Source of the DNA: Pantoea sp. SOD02
GTDB lineage: Bacteria; Pseudomonadota; Gammaproteobacteria; Enterobacterales; Enterobacteriaceae
DNA length: 64,000 bases
Assembly: GCF_024707505.1 (NCBI RefSeq)
Contig: NZ_CP102604.1
Location: 3,658,001 to 3,722,000, forward strand
Direction: 5' to 3'
The notes beneath the pieces were generated by a model, which did not search any database, was not told where the DNA came from, and saw only the letters and a program-made list of their open reading frames with translations. A program made the position numbers and the translations under genes. Positions 1 through 10,513 of this stretch are shown piece after piece; within the stretch, counting starts at the first letter, position 1, and each line of letters begins with the position of its first letter.

Positions 1-302
1 CGAAAACTACTGGCTGGATCCACCGCGCCAGTTTGCAGGCGCACGGCGTGCAGATGTGGGGCGACGTAGAGTATTTGCAGATTGATGATGCCGGATTACA
101 TCTGCGTCATCAGGGCGAAGCGATAACGCTGGCGGTAGATAACGTGGTGATTTGTGCCGGACAGGAACCGCTGCGCCTGCTGGCGGACCAGCTCAGTGCG
201 CGAGGTAAATCAGTTCGGGTGATTGGCGGTGCAGATGTGGCGCAGGAGCTGGATGCTCGCCGCGCCATAGCTCAGGCGACCGAACTGGCGCTGAATATCT
301 AA
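1..302 (+). CDS. fadH: 2,4-dienoyl-CoA reductase, C-terminal fragment
   Basis: This is the last ~100 codons of an ORF cut by the window edge; the frame opens at base 3 and ends in TAA at 300-302. The translation carries the NAD(P)/FAD-domain signature VDNVVICAGQEP and the ending ARRAIAQATELAL, close to the C terminus of E. coli FadH (recalled). FadH is the FMN/FAD/4Fe-4S enzyme that reduces 2,4-dienoyl-CoA during beta-oxidation of unsaturated fatty acids. It is convergent with rlmG with no gap, the same arrangement as in E. coli. The 4Fe-4S and FMN domains lie outside the window. Confidence 0.93.
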   Translation, partial: KTTGWIHRASLQAHGVQMWGDVEYLQIDDAGLHLRHQGEAITLAVDNVVICAGQEPLRLLADQLSARGKSVRVIGGADVAQELDARRAIAQATELALNI

Positions 303-1421
303 TTAACGCAGTTTGACCGAACGCAGCACCACGAACTTGGCGTTGGACGCCACCAGTTCGCAGTTACCAAACAGCTTTTTCATTTTGACGTGATAGCCGA
401 GGTGGCGGTTGCCGACGATGCGCAACTCGCCGCCATACTGCAGGCAGCGTTTGGCATCACGCAGCATTTGCCACGCCAGATGATCGGTCACCGCGTGCTG
501 CTGATGGAATGGCGGGTTGCACAGTACCGCGTGCAGGCGATCGGACGGGAAGCCACTCAGCACGTTGTTAACGCGGAACTGACAGCGCGCCATATCCTGC
601 GGACGGTTCACTTCTACGTTCAGTTTGCTTGATGCCACCGCCATGTAGGATTCGTCATAAAACAGCACGTCCGCGTTCGGGTTCTGTTCCAGCGCCAGCA
701 AGCCAATCACGCCATTGCCGCAACCCAGATCGAGAATCTCACCTTCAATGTCAAAAGGCAGATGCTGCATAAAGAAGCGTGCGCCCACATCCAGCGACGC
801 GCGGGAAAACACGTTGGCATGGTTGTGGATTTGGTATTCAGAATCATCCAGCGGCCAAACGGTGGTCGCAGGCTGATCCGCTAATTGAGGCGCGGTGTAG
901 CGGCTATAAATCAGACGCGCTTTTTTCCACGCCAGCGAGGTTTTGCTCTCGCCGAGGATACGCTCGAACAGCTGCAGCGTGGAGTTGTGAATGTCTTTGG
1001 CTTTCGCCGCCGCCAGAATCAGCGTGTCTGGCGTGATCACTTCGCGCAATGCACGCAGTTGATGCTCCAGCAGCGCCAGCGCTTTGGGGATTTTGATCAT
1101 CACCACCGCCGGCGCGGCGGGCAGTGGCGCCAGGCTATCGATAAAGTGCACCTGATCTTCATCCATCTCATTGAGACGCAGGTTCTGTTTTGCCGCCTGT
1201 TCGCTCAGCAGCGAATCGCTGACGTGCCACACAGGACGTGCGCCCAGCCCGCAGGTCAGCGCACCAAAGCTGTCGTTGAACACCAATACCGGGCCCTCTG
1301 GCAGCTCTTGCTGCAGCAGATATTCATCGGCGGAATCCCACGCCTGTAGCGGGCTTTCCTCACGCATTGGCGGGAAGCGGTGCAGCGTCAGCGTGCGATT
1401 GGTCAGTTCAAGTTGGCTCAT
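303..1421 (-). CDS. rlmG: 23S rRNA (guanine-1835-N2)-methyltransferase RlmG
   Basis: A 372-aa protein matching E. coli RlmG (378 aa). The SAM-binding motif [14 protein letters not shown] and the catalytic NPPFHQQHA (NPPF/Y type) lie in the C-terminal half; the N-terminal half is the degenerate methyltransferase-like domain of the RlmG/RsmC family. It methylates G1835 of 23S rRNA on the 50S subunit. The chosen start ([11 protein letters not shown]) is seven codons inside the longest ORF and matches the family N terminus. It is divergent from ygjP with about 80 bp between. Confidence 0.95.
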   Translation of the reverse strand: MSQLELTNRTLTLHRFPPMREESPLQAWDSADEYLLQQELPEGPVLVFNDSFGALTCGLGARPVWHVSDSLLSEQAAKQNLRLNEMDEDQVHFIDSLAPLPAAPAVVMIKIPKALALLEHQLRALREVITPDTLILAAAKAKDIHNSTLQLFERILGESKTSLAWKKARLIYSRYTAPQLADQPATTVWPLDDSEYQIHNHANVFSRASLDVGARFFMQHLPFDIEGEILDLGCGNGVIGLLALEQNPNADVLFYDESYMAVASSKLNVEVNRPQDMARCQFRVNNVLSGFPSDRLHAVLCNPPFHQQHAVTDHLAWQMLRDAKRCLQYGGELRIVGNRHLGYHVKMKKLFGNCELVASNAKFVVLRSVKLR

Positions 1422-1502
1422 GGAATCTCCGGCGTGGTACACTTTGCGCGATTTTCGCCCTAAAAAGGGGGCGCAGTATACTGTCTTTCGCCGGGAATCC
1501 CA

Positions 1503-2003
1503 ATGTCATTAATCTATCTGCAGGGTTACCCTGAAAACATCCTCGAGCAGGTTCAGACGCTGATCGAACATGAGCGTTTAGGTTCATTTCTTCAGCAACG
1601 CTATCCCGATACGCACAATATCGTCAGCGACCGCGCGCTCTATGATTACACCCAGGCGCTGAAAAACCGCTACATGCGCAGCGCGCCGCCGGTGAGCAAA
1701 GTGATTTGGGACAATAAGATCAAGGTGATGAAGCACGCGTTGGGGCTGCATACGGCGATTTCGCGCGTGCAAGGCGGCAATCTCAAAGCCAAAGCGGAGA
1801 TACGCATCTCCACTTTCTTCCGCCTCGCACCGGAAGCGTTTTTGCGCATGATCGTGGTGCACGAGCTGGCACACCTCAAAGAGAAAGATCACGACAAAGC
1901 GTTTTACCAACTCTGCTGCCACATGGAACCGGATTATCATCAGTTGGAGTTTGACGCCCGCTTGTGGATGACCGACCAGGCGATGCGCGGCAACGCGGCT
2001 TAA
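1503..2003 (+). CDS. ygjP: YgjP-family zinc metallopeptidase-like protein
   Basis: A 166-aa protein of the YgjP/DUF45 family (WrpP-like, M48-related fold). The zinc site is visible as HELAH in [13 protein letters not shown], with a downstream His/Glu region ([12 protein letters not shown]). Cytoplasmic; no signal peptide or membrane segment. Physiological role is not established. Its stop overlaps the 3' end of the convergent ClC gene by 4 bp. Position next to rlmG and ahead of ygjR/alx is as in E. coli, but ygjQ is not present here. Confidence 0.9.
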   Translation: MSLIYLQGYPENILEQVQTLIEHERLGSFLQQRYPDTHNIVSDRALYDYTQALKNRYMRSAPPVSKVIWDNKIKVMKHALGLHTAISRVQGGNLKAKAEIRISTFFRLAPEAFLRMIVVHELAHLKEKDHDKAFYQLCCHMEPDYHQLEFDARLWMTDQAMRGNAA

Positions 2004-3760
2004 AGAAACTCCTGCGCTTTTTGAATCAAACTGGTTTTGGTCAGTGCGCCCATAAAACGGCGCTCCTGCGGATTATTCAGCACCGGCAAGCGCTCAAGCG
2101 TGACGCGGGCAAAAGCTTCCCAACCTTCACGCATGCTTTGATTCTGATAAATGCAGGGAAAATTATTGTCCATCACGCTGCTGACTGGCGAATGCAGCGT
2201 GATCTCCTGCGACAGCACCTTGCGTGAGATATCGTGAATCGACACCACACCAAGAAATTGCCCTTCGCTATTAATCACATACACATAACGTTCACGCTTG
2301 AGTGAGCTCACCGCCAGCGCCTGTCCCACCGACTCTTCCGGCTGCAGCGCCGCGCCGGGAATGATCAATTGGTCGACGCGCATGTTATCGAAATCATACT
2401 TGGCTTCGGAACGGCTGAAATGACTGCTCACCACCGGATAAGTGCTGGACGATTGCAGGCGATAGACCACCATCGACGCCAGCACCGACGCGATCATGAT
2501 CGGGAACAGTAGGCTACTATTCAGCGTCATCTCTAACACCATCAGCATCGCCATTAACGGTGCCTGACTGACCGCCGCCAGCACCGCCGCCATGCCGATT
2601 GCCGCATACAGCAAGGTATTGCCAACCGGTAAATGCAGCATCACGCCCATCTGCGCCAGCGCCACGCCGAGCAGTGCGCCGATCAATAATGAAGGCGTGA
2701 ACAGCCCGCCCACCGCGTTGGAGCCAACCGATAACGTTGTCGCCAGCGTTTTCAGCACCAGCAATCCCAGCAAGCCCATCAGTAGATATTGGCCATCGAT
2801 GATTTTGACAATCACTTCGTAACCGTTACCGAGAATATCGGTGGAGATCAGCGCCAGAAAGCCCACCGCTAATCCACCCGCGCCCAGCCGTAACGGCAGC
2901 GAACGCACCCGGCCAAACAGCGCCTTGCTGCGCGCAATGAGTTTTATTAGCAGCCAACCGGCGATTCCAGCGACAAAACCAATCAGCAACGTCATTAGCA
3001 AGCTGCTGATATCCATCTGAAACAGCGCTTCGGATAACGGATAGAGCGCGCTGCGGAAACCCAGCGACCACATGGTCATTACCGCCACCGCCGACGAAAC
3101 AATCAACGGAATCAAGCGTTGCAGCGCCGAGATACCAAACGCGATTTCCGCCACAAATATCGCCGACGCCAGCGGAGCGTGATACACCGACGACAGCCCG
3201 GCAGCAGCGGCCATCGCCACGATATCGCTGTTGCGCAGATTGAGCGATTTGGGCAGCCAGCGCCCGATTAAACTGCCGCTCAGCGCCGATAGCTGCACCA
3301 TCGGCCCCTCTTTACCAATCGATGCGCCGCTGCCGATACTGGCAATCGACGACAGCGCACGGAACAGCGAAGTTTTGGTCGGCACCGCATCAAGGCGCGC
3401 ATTAATTACTTCCAGATAATCGGTCTGCACCGTTTCCTGTTTCTCAATCGCCACCGCATAGCGCAGGAAAAAACCGGCTATAACGCCACCCGCGCCCACC
3501 AGCAGCGGCCAGAAGATCCACGGCCAGACATGCATCGCCACGGTGATTTCGTTATCGCTGTTGAACAGCAGGCGGTTAATGACATCGATCACGCCGCGAA
3601 AAGCCAGCGTCACCAGCGAGGCCACGCATCCAACGGGGATGGCGATCAGTAATGTGGTCCAGTTCAGAGCATGTTTACTTCCACTCACCCGCGCGTCCCC
3701 GCTAAGTCGGTTAAAAAGTTGTGCGGCATCATCATATTGGAATGCGGATCTCAGGATCAA
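2000..3760 (-). CDS. ClC-family chloride channel/transporter with C-terminal CBS domains
   Basis: A 586-aa polytopic ClC protein. The first anion-filter segment GSGAS and the gating-glutamate motif GKEGP (canonical G(K/R)EGP) occur around residues 140-150, and the third filter motif GGLFTPSL about residue 350. Residues ~455-586 form a CBS pair. The gating Glu is conserved, so it may be an H+/Cl- exchanger rather than a pure channel; this is inference. The E. coli homologues ClcA and ClcB lack this CBS extension. It takes the place of E. coli ygjQ between ygjP and ygjR. The start is uncertain: a downstream GTG (about 80 bp inside) would remove the hydrophilic N terminus. Confidence 0.88.
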   Translation of the reverse strand: MILRSAFQYDDAAQLFNRLSGDARVSGSKHALNWTTLLIAIPVGCVASLVTLAFRGVIDVINRLLFNSDNEITVAMHVWPWIFWPLLVGAGGVIAGFFLRYAVAIEKQETVQTDYLEVINARLDAVPTKTSLFRALSSIASIGSGASIGKEGPMVQLSALSGSLIGRWLPKSLNLRNSDIVAMAAAAGLSSVYHAPLASAIFVAEIAFGISALQRLIPLIVSSAVAVMTMWSLGFRSALYPLSEALFQMDISSLLMTLLIGFVAGIAGWLLIKLIARSKALFGRVRSLPLRLGAGGLAVGFLALISTDILGNGYEVIVKIIDGQYLLMGLLGLLVLKTLATTLSVGSNAVGGLFTPSLLIGALLGVALAQMGVMLHLPVGNTLLYAAIGMAAVLAAVSQAPLMAMLMVLEMTLNSSLLFPIMIASVLASMVVYRLQSSSTYPVVSSHFSRSEAKYDFDNMRVDQLIIPGAALQPEESVGQALAVSSLKRERYVYVINSEGQFLGVVSIHDISRKVLSQEITLHSPVSSVMDNNFPCIYQNQSMREGWEAFARVTLERLPVLNNPQERRFMGALTKTSLIQKAQEFL

Positions 3761-3827
3761 ATTTCGCCTGCCTGGCGCTCAGATGAACATGTTACTCTGC
3801 CGTTTTACTTTAGCAGGAGAGCAGCAC

Positions 3828-4814
3828 GTGATTCGTTTCGCCATCGTGGGAACCAACTGGATTACCCGCCAGTTTATCGACGCCGCGCATGAAACCGGCA
3901 AGATGAAGCTGAGCGGCGTCTATTCGCGTAATCAGCAGCAGGCCGACGCTTTTGTGGTGGATTATCCCTGCAAGCTGACCTTCACCTCACTGGATGAACT
4001 TGCCGCCAGCAGTGAGATTGATGCGGTGTATATCGCCAGTCCGAATGCGCTGCACAGTGAGCAGGCGATACTGTTTATGTCGCACGGCAAGCATGTGATT
4101 TGCGAGAAGCCGATGGCGTCTAACCTGCGTGAAGCCGAGGCGATGATTGCCTGCGCACGCCAGCATCAGGTGGTGCTGTTCGAAGCCTTTAAAACCGCCA
4201 GCCTGCCGACGTTCCTGCAACTGCAAAAAACGCTGCCACAATTGGGCAAACTGCGTAAAGCCCTGATCAACTATTGCCAGTACTCCTCGCGTTATCAACG
4301 CTATCTGGATGGCGAGAACCCGAATACCTTTAATCCTCGCTGGTCGAACGGCTCAATCATGGATATCGGCTTTTACTGCCTCGCCGCCGCCGTCACCTTG
4401 TGGGGTGCGCCGCAGCAGGTCAAAGCGCAAGCTTCCCTGCTGGAAAGTGGCGTTGATGCGCATGGCGTGGTGGTGCTGGGCTACGGCGATTTTGATGTCA
4501 CGCTGTTGCACTCAAAAGTCAGCGATTCACTGATCCCGAGTGAGATTCAGGGTGAAGCGGGATCGCTGATAATTGAAAAGATATCCGAATGCCAGCAACT
4601 GCGCTTAATCCCGCGCGGCGGCGAGAGCCAAAACCTGACGCAGCCGCAGCACATCAACACCATGCTGTATGAAGCCGAAACCTTCGCCAAATTGGTAGAA
4701 GCCGGTGAAGTTGAGCATGCGGGGTTAGAAACCTCGCGCATTACGGCGCAACTGCTCACGGAAATCCGCCGCCAGACCGGCGTGGTATTCCCGGCAGATC
4801 AGGCTGAAGTGTAA
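3828..4814 (+). CDS. ygjR: Gfo/Idh/MocA-family oxidoreductase YgjR
   Basis: A 328-aa protein nearly collinear with E. coli YgjR. The N-terminal Rossmann segment is IRFAIVGTNWITRQF, and the Gfo/Idh/MocA signature CEKP(M/L)ASN is present (ICEKPMASN, ~residue 90), followed by the C-terminal substrate domain. NAD(P)-dependent; substrate unknown. The GTG start at 3828 is preferred over upstream ATGs because AGGAGA lies 8 bp before it and it aligns with the family N terminus. It is divergent from the ClC gene. Confidence 0.9.
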   Translation: MIRFAIVGTNWITRQFIDAAHETGKMKLSGVYSRNQQQADAFVVDYPCKLTFTSLDELAASSEIDAVYIASPNALHSEQAILFMSHGKHVICEKPMASNLREAEAMIACARQHQVVLFEAFKTASLPTFLQLQKTLPQLGKLRKALINYCQYSSRYQRYLDGENPNTFNPRWSNGSIMDIGFYCLAAAVTLWGAPQQVKAQASLLESGVDAHGVVVLGYGDFDVTLLHSKVSDSLIPSEIQGEAGSLIIEKISECQQLRLIPRGGESQNLTQPQHINTMLYEAETFAKLVEAGEVEHAGLETSRITAQLLTEIRRQTGVVFPADQAEV

Positions 4815-4875
4815 ATATTGCAAAACATTTCTGGAGCCCTCTTGAAAGCGATTATCGAACTCCGTATGTTGAGCG

Positions 4876-5002
4876 CTGCAAAGGGGAGTAACTTGTAAGC
4901 TGATTGATCGTCATTACGATGCGCCACGCATCCGGTCGTCAGGCAACCCGGAACCTATTCTGAGTTGTAAGTGAGACCTTGCCGGAAGGCGAGGTTTGCT
5001 TG
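4876..5002 (+). ncRNA. yybP-ykoY (Mn2+) riboswitch, alx leader
   Basis: The alx leader holds the conserved parts of the yybP-ykoY aptamer: a GGGGAGTA segment at 4883-4890, the CAACCCGGAACC block at about 4943-4954, and the closing GAGACCTTGCC ... GGCGAGGTT arm at about 4973-4995. In E. coli this leader (PRE) senses Mn2+ and alkaline pH and controls alx at transcription and translation. It is followed at once by an intrinsic terminator and then the alx ribosome binding site, the usual expression platform. Confidence 0.9.
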
Positions 5003-5012
5003 CAGCACGATC

Positions 5013-5050
5013 AAAGCGGCTGACGTCTTCTGACTTCAGCCGCTTTTTTT
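5013..5050 (+). terminator. Riboswitch expression-platform terminator
   Basis: A strong hairpin (AAAGCGGCTGA ... TCAGCCGCTTT) is followed by a T run, between the Mn aptamer and the alx start codon at 5073. Its place suggests that aptamer folding decides read-through into alx. Confidence 0.85.
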
Positions 5051-5072
5051 ATTTCTGGAAAAGGATACGACT

Positions 5073-6044
5073 ATGCACTCAGTTGGCACACCGTTACTTT
5101 GGGGCAGCTTCGCTGTTGTAGTGCTCATCATGCTGGCGATCGACCTGCTATTGCAGGGCCGACGCGGCGCACAAACCATGTCATTCAAACAAGCAGCGGT
5201 TTGGTCGCTGATTTGGGTTTCAGTTTCACTGCTGTTCAGCGCCGCCTTCTGGTGGTATCTCGACGGCACCGCCGGGCGCGAAGTCGCTACCGCACAAACT
5301 CTCGCCTTCCTCACCGGCTACGTTTTAGAAAAAGCGCTGGCGGTGGATAACGTTTTTGTCTGGCTGATGCTGTTTAGCTACTTCGCCGTTCCAGCCAATT
5401 TGCAGCGCCGCGTGCTGATTTATGGCGTATTGGGCGCGATTGTACTGCGTACCATCATGATCTTCGCTGGCAGCTATTTGGTTACCCAGTTCAGCTGGAT
5501 TCTTTACGTATTCGGTGCCTTCCTGCTGTTCACCGGCCTGAAAATGGCGCTGGCGAAAGAGGATGATGACAGCACGGTTGGCGACAAGCCGGTGGTGCGC
5601 TGGCTGCGAAAGCATCTGCGCATGACCGATAGCCTGGACGGTGAGAAGTTCTTCACCCGCAAAAACGGCGTGCTGTTTGCTACGCCGCTGCTGCTGGTGC
5701 TGATCATGGTTGAACTGAGCGATGTAATTTTCGCCGTGGACAGCATTCCCGCCATCTTCGCGGTGACCACCGATCCGTTCATTGTGCTGACTTCAAACCT
5801 GTTCGCGATTCTTGGCCTGCGCGCCATGTACTTCCTGCTGGCTAACGTGGCAGAGCGCTTCTCGATGCTGAAATATGGCCTGGCGATTGTGCTGGTGTTT
5901 ATCGGTATCAAGATGCTGATCGTCGAGTTCTATCACATTCCTGTCGGCATCTCGCTGACGGTGGTGGGCGTGATTCTCGGCGGTACGCTGCTGATCAACG
6001 CCTGGGTGAACCACAGAAACGACCAGAAGAAGATCTCACCATAA
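5073..6044 (+). CDS. alx: TerC-family membrane protein Alx
   Basis: A 323-aa multi-spanning TerC-family protein, near-identical in length to E. coli Alx (321 aa). The family signatures [13 protein letters not shown] and [19 protein letters not shown] are present, with conserved acidic residues inside membrane segments. Alx is induced at high pH and by Mn, and is implicated in manganese export in the inner membrane. The start follows AAAGGAT at a normal spacing. Expression is placed under the upstream Mn riboswitch. Confidence 0.95.
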   Translation: MHSVGTPLLWGSFAVVVLIMLAIDLLLQGRRGAQTMSFKQAAVWSLIWVSVSLLFSAAFWWYLDGTAGREVATAQTLAFLTGYVLEKALAVDNVFVWLMLFSYFAVPANLQRRVLIYGVLGAIVLRTIMIFAGSYLVTQFSWILYVFGAFLLFTGLKMALAKEDDDSTVGDKPVVRWLRKHLRMTDSLDGEKFFTRKNGVLFATPLLLVLIMVELSDVIFAVDSIPAIFAVTTDPFIVLTSNLFAILGLRAMYFLLANVAERFSMLKYGLAIVLVFIGIKMLIVEFYHIPVGISLTVVGVILGGTLLINAWVNHRNDQKKISP

Positions 6045-6050
6045 TCTTCT

Positions 6051-6082
6051 GCAGGGGCGCTAATCTCCCCTGCTTTGTTTCG
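6051..6082 (+). terminator. Intrinsic terminator after alx
   Basis: A GCAGGGG ... CCCCTGC hairpin is followed by TTTGTTT, 7 bp after the alx stop codon. Confidence 0.7.
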
Positions 6083-6276
6083 CCAGTGGCAACCTTCGCC
6101 TTTTATATATCTGTCACACTTCCCATCATCAGCAGATCAAAAAACCGATCTGCCACGCATGCACAGAATTATCTCTTTCCTCATAAGCTCTTTTCCTTAT
6201 ACTCCGCCGGGCAAACCGTTGTGCGTGGTGGAACCGCGCACAATACTCATGACCGCAAATATAAAAAGACTGTGAT

Positions 6277-7524
6277 ATGCAAAACAACTTTATTGGACGT
6301 CTGGGCGCGCTGTTCGCAGGAAGCCTGGTAAAACAAATCATGATCGGCCTGGTGGCGGGCGTGGCGCTGGCGTGGTTCTCACGTGATGCCGCACTGGCCG
6401 TTGGCTTGCTGGGCGAGCTGTTCGTGCGTGCGCTGAAAGCCGTCGCGCCGCTGCTGGTTCTGGTGCTGGTGATCTCCTCGATCGCCAACCATCAGCAGGG
6501 ACAGAAAACCAATATCCGCCCGATAATCATGCTGTATCTGCTCAGCACGTTCTTTGCTGCGGTTGTGGCAGTGATCTTCAGCCATCTGTTCCCTCAGACG
6601 CTGTCGATGAACGTCGGTGCCACGCAAATTACGCCGCCGTCGGGCATTGCCGAAGTGCTGCACGGTTTGCTGATGAGCATGGTATCGAATCCGATTGAAG
6701 CGCTGATGAACGCCAACTACATCGGCATTCTGGTGTGGGCGCTGGGATTGGGCCTGGCGTTTCGTCATGCCAGCCCAAGCAGCAAAGCGTTTCTTAATGA
6801 CGCGTCAAATGCCGCGACCTGGGTGGTGCGCTGCGTGATCCGTTGTGCGCCGCTGGGGATTTTTGGCCTGGTAGCTTCAATCCTTGCCTCAACCGGTTTT
6901 GATGCGCTGTGGGAATACGCCAATTTGCTGGCGCTGCTGCTCGGCTGCATGCTGATTATGGCGCTGGTGATTAACCCGATGCTGGTGTTCCAGAAGATCC
7001 GCCGCAACCCTTATCCGCTGGTGTTTACCTGCATGCGTGAAAGTGGCGTCACAGCATTCTTCACCCGCAGCTCCGCGGCCAATATCCCGGTGAATATGGC
7101 ATTGGCGAAGCGTCTCAATCTGGATGAAGACACTTATTCCGTATCGATTCCGCTGGGTGCCACCATCAGCATGGCCGGTGCTTCGATTACCATCACTGTG
7201 TTGACGCTGGCTGCGGTACATACGCTGGGTATTTCGGTGGATGTTCCAACCGCCATTCTGTTGAGTCTTGTAGCGTCGCTGTGTGCCTGTGGCGCATCTG
7301 GCGTGGCGGGCGGTTCGCTGCTGCTGATCCCGGTAGCCTGCAACATGTTTGGTATTCCGAATGATTTGGCGATGCAGGTAGTGGCGGTGGGCTTCATTAT
7401 TGGCGTATTGCAGGATTCCGCCGAGACTGCATTGAACTCCTCGACGGATATTCTGTTTACCGCGGCCGTATGCCAGGCCGAAGCCGAGCGCGAGCCGCGT
7501 CGTACGGTTTCAGAATCGGAGTAA
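6277..7524 (+). CDS. sstT: Na+/serine-threonine symporter SstT
   Basis: A 415-aa dicarboxylate/amino acid:cation symporter (DAACS) matching E. coli SstT (414 aa). Family landmarks include [15 protein letters not shown] (the serine-rich re-entrant loop HP1) and the TM7-HP2 region [22 protein letters not shown]. It imports serine and threonine with Na+ across the inner membrane. The 230-bp leader after alx and the separate terminator imply its own promoter, which I could not pin down. Confidence 0.95.
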   Translation: MQNNFIGRLGALFAGSLVKQIMIGLVAGVALAWFSRDAALAVGLLGELFVRALKAVAPLLVLVLVISSIANHQQGQKTNIRPIIMLYLLSTFFAAVVAVIFSHLFPQTLSMNVGATQITPPSGIAEVLHGLLMSMVSNPIEALMNANYIGILVWALGLGLAFRHASPSSKAFLNDASNAATWVVRCVIRCAPLGIFGLVASILASTGFDALWEYANLLALLLGCMLIMALVINPMLVFQKIRRNPYPLVFTCMRESGVTAFFTRSSAANIPVNMALAKRLNLDEDTYSVSIPLGATISMAGASITITVLTLAAVHTLGISVDVPTAILLSLVASLCACGASGVAGGSLLLIPVACNMFGIPNDLAMQVVAVGFIIGVLQDSAETALNSSTDILFTAAVCQAEAEREPRRTVSESE

Positions 7525-7541
7525 GGTGCGGTTATTGATTG

Positions 7542-7561
7542 GGTCGCCATGAATGGCGACC
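7542..7561. repeat. Dispersed 20-bp palindrome (copy 1)
   Basis: GGTCGCCATGAATGGCGACC lies in the 42-bp gap between the convergent sstT and uxaA genes. It is one of at least twelve related palindromes in the window and may act as a bidirectional hairpin for both 3' ends. Confidence 0.85.
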
Positions 7562-7566
7562 TGGTT

Positions 7567-9057
7567 CTACAACGTCACTCCGCTTTTAAAGATGGCTAAC
7601 TCGCGGAAATCATTGGTTTCATTGCGCGCCGGTTGGCCATTGGCAATCGCCACAATCATATCGACGAAGTCCTTCAGCATCGCCGCCATACTCATCCCTT
7701 CAATCAAACGTCCGGCATTAAAATCGATCCAGTGCGGCTTCTTCTCGGCGAGCTGCGTATTGGTGGCGATTTTCACCGTCGGCACAAAACCGCCATACGG
7801 CGTGCCTCGTCCGGTGGTAAACAGCACCATGTGACATCCCGCGCCCGCCAGCGCGCTGGTGGCCACCGCATCGTTGCCCGGCGCGCTTAACAGATTGAGT
7901 CCCGGCGTATGCAGGCGCTCACCGTACTTCAGCACGTCCACCACCTGACTTTGCCCGGCCTTCTGCGTGCAGCCGAGCGACTTCTCTTCCAGCGTGGTGA
8001 TGCCGCCGGCTTTGTTGCCGGGTGAGGGATTCTCGTAAATCGGCTGCTGGTGATCGATAAAGTAGCGCTTGAAGTCGTTAATCATCGCCACGGTTTTTTC
8101 AAAGGTGGCTTCATCGCGGCAGCGACTCATCAGGATACGCTCTGCGCCAAACATCTCTGGCACTTCGGTCAGCACCGTGGTGCCGCCGTTGGCAATCATC
8201 TGGTCGGAAAAACAGCCCAGCATGGGATTGGCGGTGATACCGGAAAAACCATCCGAACCGCCGCACTCCAGACCAAACTTCAGCTCGCTGAGTTTGCCCG
8301 GCTGGCGCTGATCTTCGCGCATGGCGCGATAGAGTTCGTGCAGGCGTTCCAGCCCCGCTTCCACCTCATCATCCTGCTTCTGACACTCCATGAACTGCAC
8401 GCGATCGCTATCGAAACCACCAAGCGTTTCACGGAACACATCGACCTGATTGTTCTCGCAGCCAAGGCCAATCACCAGCACCGCGCCAGCATTGGGATGG
8501 CGCACCATATTTTGCAGCATGGTGCGGGTGTTCTCGTGATCTTGTCCAAGCTGCGAACAACCAAACGGATGGCTGAACAGATGCACGCCATCAATGCCTT
8601 CGGCGTCATTGGTCTCTTTCATAAAGCGCGTCAGGATTTGCCGTGCGATGCCATTCACGCAGCCGACGGTGGGCAGAATCCATAACTCATTACGGATGCC
8701 CACTTCACCGCTGGCGCGGCGGTAGATCTGCACGTCGCGGTCGCCTGCTTGCGGCGGCAGTTCGAGGAAATCGGGTTGATAGTCGTACTCATCCACGTCG
8801 CTCAAATTGGTGCGCGCATTGCTTGAGTGGATGATCTCACCGGCCGCAATCGGCTGAGTGGCGTGCGCGATCGGCAAACCGTATTTGATCACCAGCGCAT
8901 CAGTCGCTAAAGGCTGCAACGCAAATTTATGCCCGCGCCCAACCTCCTGCTGCAAGGTGATCGTCTGTTGATTGATTTCGACCTGGGTATTGGCTGGCAA
9001 ATCGCGCAACGCCACAGCAACGTTGTCGCGTGAATGTATTCTAATGGCATCTTGCAT
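7567..9057 (-). CDS. uxaA: Altronate dehydratase
   Basis: A 496-aa protein matching E. coli UxaA (495 aa). An N-terminal SAF domain (~1-85) precedes the altronate-dehydratase catalytic core, with conserved GCVNGIARQI, HPFGCSQLGQDHENT and ECGGSDGFSGITANP stretches. It converts D-altronate to 2-keto-3-deoxygluconate in galacturonate breakdown. Last gene of the uxaC-uxaB-uxaA unit, 4 bp after uxaB, so almost certainly co-transcribed. E. coli has uxaCA together and uxaB elsewhere. Confidence 0.96.
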   Translation of the reverse strand: MQDAIRIHSRDNVAVALRDLPANTQVEINQQTITLQQEVGRGHKFALQPLATDALVIKYGLPIAHATQPIAAGEIIHSSNARTNLSDVDEYDYQPDFLELPPQAGDRDVQIYRRASGEVGIRNELWILPTVGCVNGIARQILTRFMKETNDAEGIDGVHLFSHPFGCSQLGQDHENTRTMLQNMVRHPNAGAVLVIGLGCENNQVDVFRETLGGFDSDRVQFMECQKQDDEVEAGLERLHELYRAMREDQRQPGKLSELKFGLECGGSDGFSGITANPMLGCFSDQMIANGGTTVLTEVPEMFGAERILMSRCRDEATFEKTVAMINDFKRYFIDHQQPIYENPSPGNKAGGITTLEEKSLGCTQKAGQSQVVDVLKYGERLHTPGLNLLSAPGNDAVATSALAGAGCHMVLFTTGRGTPYGGFVPTVKIATNTQLAEKKPHWIDFNAGRLIEGMSMAAMLKDFVDMIVAIANGQPARNETNDFRELAIFKSGVTL

Positions 9058-9061
9058 AGCG

Positions 9062-10513
9062 TTATCTCAGTTGTGTCAACGCCGTCCGCATCCCGTGGAC
9101 GATGATGTTTTGCAGGTGTTGGCTGACCGCGGCGACTAATCCGGGCCGCTGAGTGAGATCTTCGCCCCAGTGATTGGCATCGCTGAGTACCGCGCGCACC
9201 AACTGTTCCGGAGTCTGTTTATCGTTATTTACCGCTGGCCACAGCTCAGCAAAACGCTGCAGCCAGTGTTCGTCATCCTGCAGCGGCCAGTGACGCTCGC
9301 CCTCTGCACCGCGATAAAAGGCCAGCAGCGCGGCAAAGGCGAAAGTCAGGCGCACAGGCCATTGACCGTTTTGCTGCTGCGACATCAGCAGTTGCGGCAG
9401 CAAACGGGTGCGGAATTTGGTCATACCGTTGAGAGCGATGGAGAGCAACGCATGGCGAATAAAGGGATTGCGGAAGCGACGCTGCACCGCGTCGGCAAAG
9501 GCGTGCAGCTCATCGCGTGGCAGATCCAGCGTGGGGATCACCTCGTCACGCAGCAGCGCATCGACAAAACCGGCCATCTGCGCGTCATCCATCGCTTCTC
9601 CGACGCTCTCCAGCCCGGCCTGAAACGCCACCGGCACCAGCGCGGTGTGTGCGCCGTTGAGGATCGCCACTTTTTGCGCTTTGTACGGCGTGATGTCGTC
9701 CACCAACTTCACTTCCGGTGCCAGCGCGTGCAGCTGCAGTTCCTGCGCCAGTGCGTCCGGCCCCTGAATCACAAACTGGTAATAGACTTCGCCCGCCACC
9801 AGATAGCGATCTTCATAGCCCAATGAAGCTTCGATCGCCGCGCTATCCGCCGGATAACCGGTGACAATGCGATCCACCAGCGTGTTGTAGAACGCGCAGT
9901 GATCCTGCACCCAGCGGGCAAACGCCGGCGGCAGCTGCCAATGCTGGCTGTAGCGCAGCACCAGCTCACGCAGCGTGTCGCCGTTGTAATCGATCAGTTC
10001 ACAGGGCACCACCAGCCAACCTTTATCACTGGCGCCAGCAAAATGGTTGAAGCGCGCCCACAGCAGCTGCGTCAGCTTGCCGGGGAAGGAAGAGGCGGGC
10101 GTATCGTCCAGCCGATCCTGCTCTGCGAAGGCAATGCCCGCTTCCGTGGTATTGGAGAAGACAAAACGCATTTGTGGCGCGCGTGCCAGCGCGAGAAATT
10201 CGTCAAACTGTTGATACGGCTGGATTTCACGATTCACGCTGCGGATCAGGCGGGCTTCACTCACCTGCTCGCCCGCCGTATTTAGCCCGCGAATCAGCGT
10301 GGTGTACAAGCCATCTTGCTGATTAAGCGTCTCTTCCACCACGCGATTGCGCGGCCGCACCACCACCACGCCCGCATCGGTGTCTTGATGTTGATTAAGC
10401 CAGTCGAGTTGCCAGTCGATAAAAGCGCGCAGGAAATTGCCTTCACCAAACTGGATAACGCGTTCGCTATAGTGCGCGCCGGGAAAATCGTGACGGTTGA
10501 GTCGCTGCATCAT
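9062..10513 (-). CDS. uxaB: Tagaturonate reductase (altronate oxidoreductase)
   Basis: A 483-aa mannitol-dehydrogenase-family protein, same length as E. coli UxaB. The N-terminal NAD loop is visible as [11 protein letters not shown], and the catalytic K-x5-N-x2-H pattern as KVAILNGAH near residue 285. It reduces D-tagaturonate to D-altronate with NADH. The start overlaps the uxaC stop (TGATG). A second ATG one codon downstream could also serve. Confidence 0.96.
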   Translation of the reverse strand: MMQRLNRHDFPGAHYSERVIQFGEGNFLRAFIDWQLDWLNQHQDTDAGVVVVRPRNRVVEETLNQQDGLYTTLIRGLNTAGEQVSEARLIRSVNREIQPYQQFDEFLALARAPQMRFVFSNTTEAGIAFAEQDRLDDTPASSFPGKLTQLLWARFNHFAGASDKGWLVVPCELIDYNGDTLRELVLRYSQHWQLPPAFARWVQDHCAFYNTLVDRIVTGYPADSAAIEASLGYEDRYLVAGEVYYQFVIQGPDALAQELQLHALAPEVKLVDDITPYKAQKVAILNGAHTALVPVAFQAGLESVGEAMDDAQMAGFVDALLRDEVIPTLDLPRDELHAFADAVQRRFRNPFIRHALLSIALNGMTKFRTRLLPQLLMSQQQNGQWPVRLTFAFAALLAFYRGAEGERHWPLQDDEHWLQRFAELWPAVNNDKQTPEQLVRAVLSDANHWGEDLTQRPGLVAAVSQHLQNIIVHGMRTALTQLR

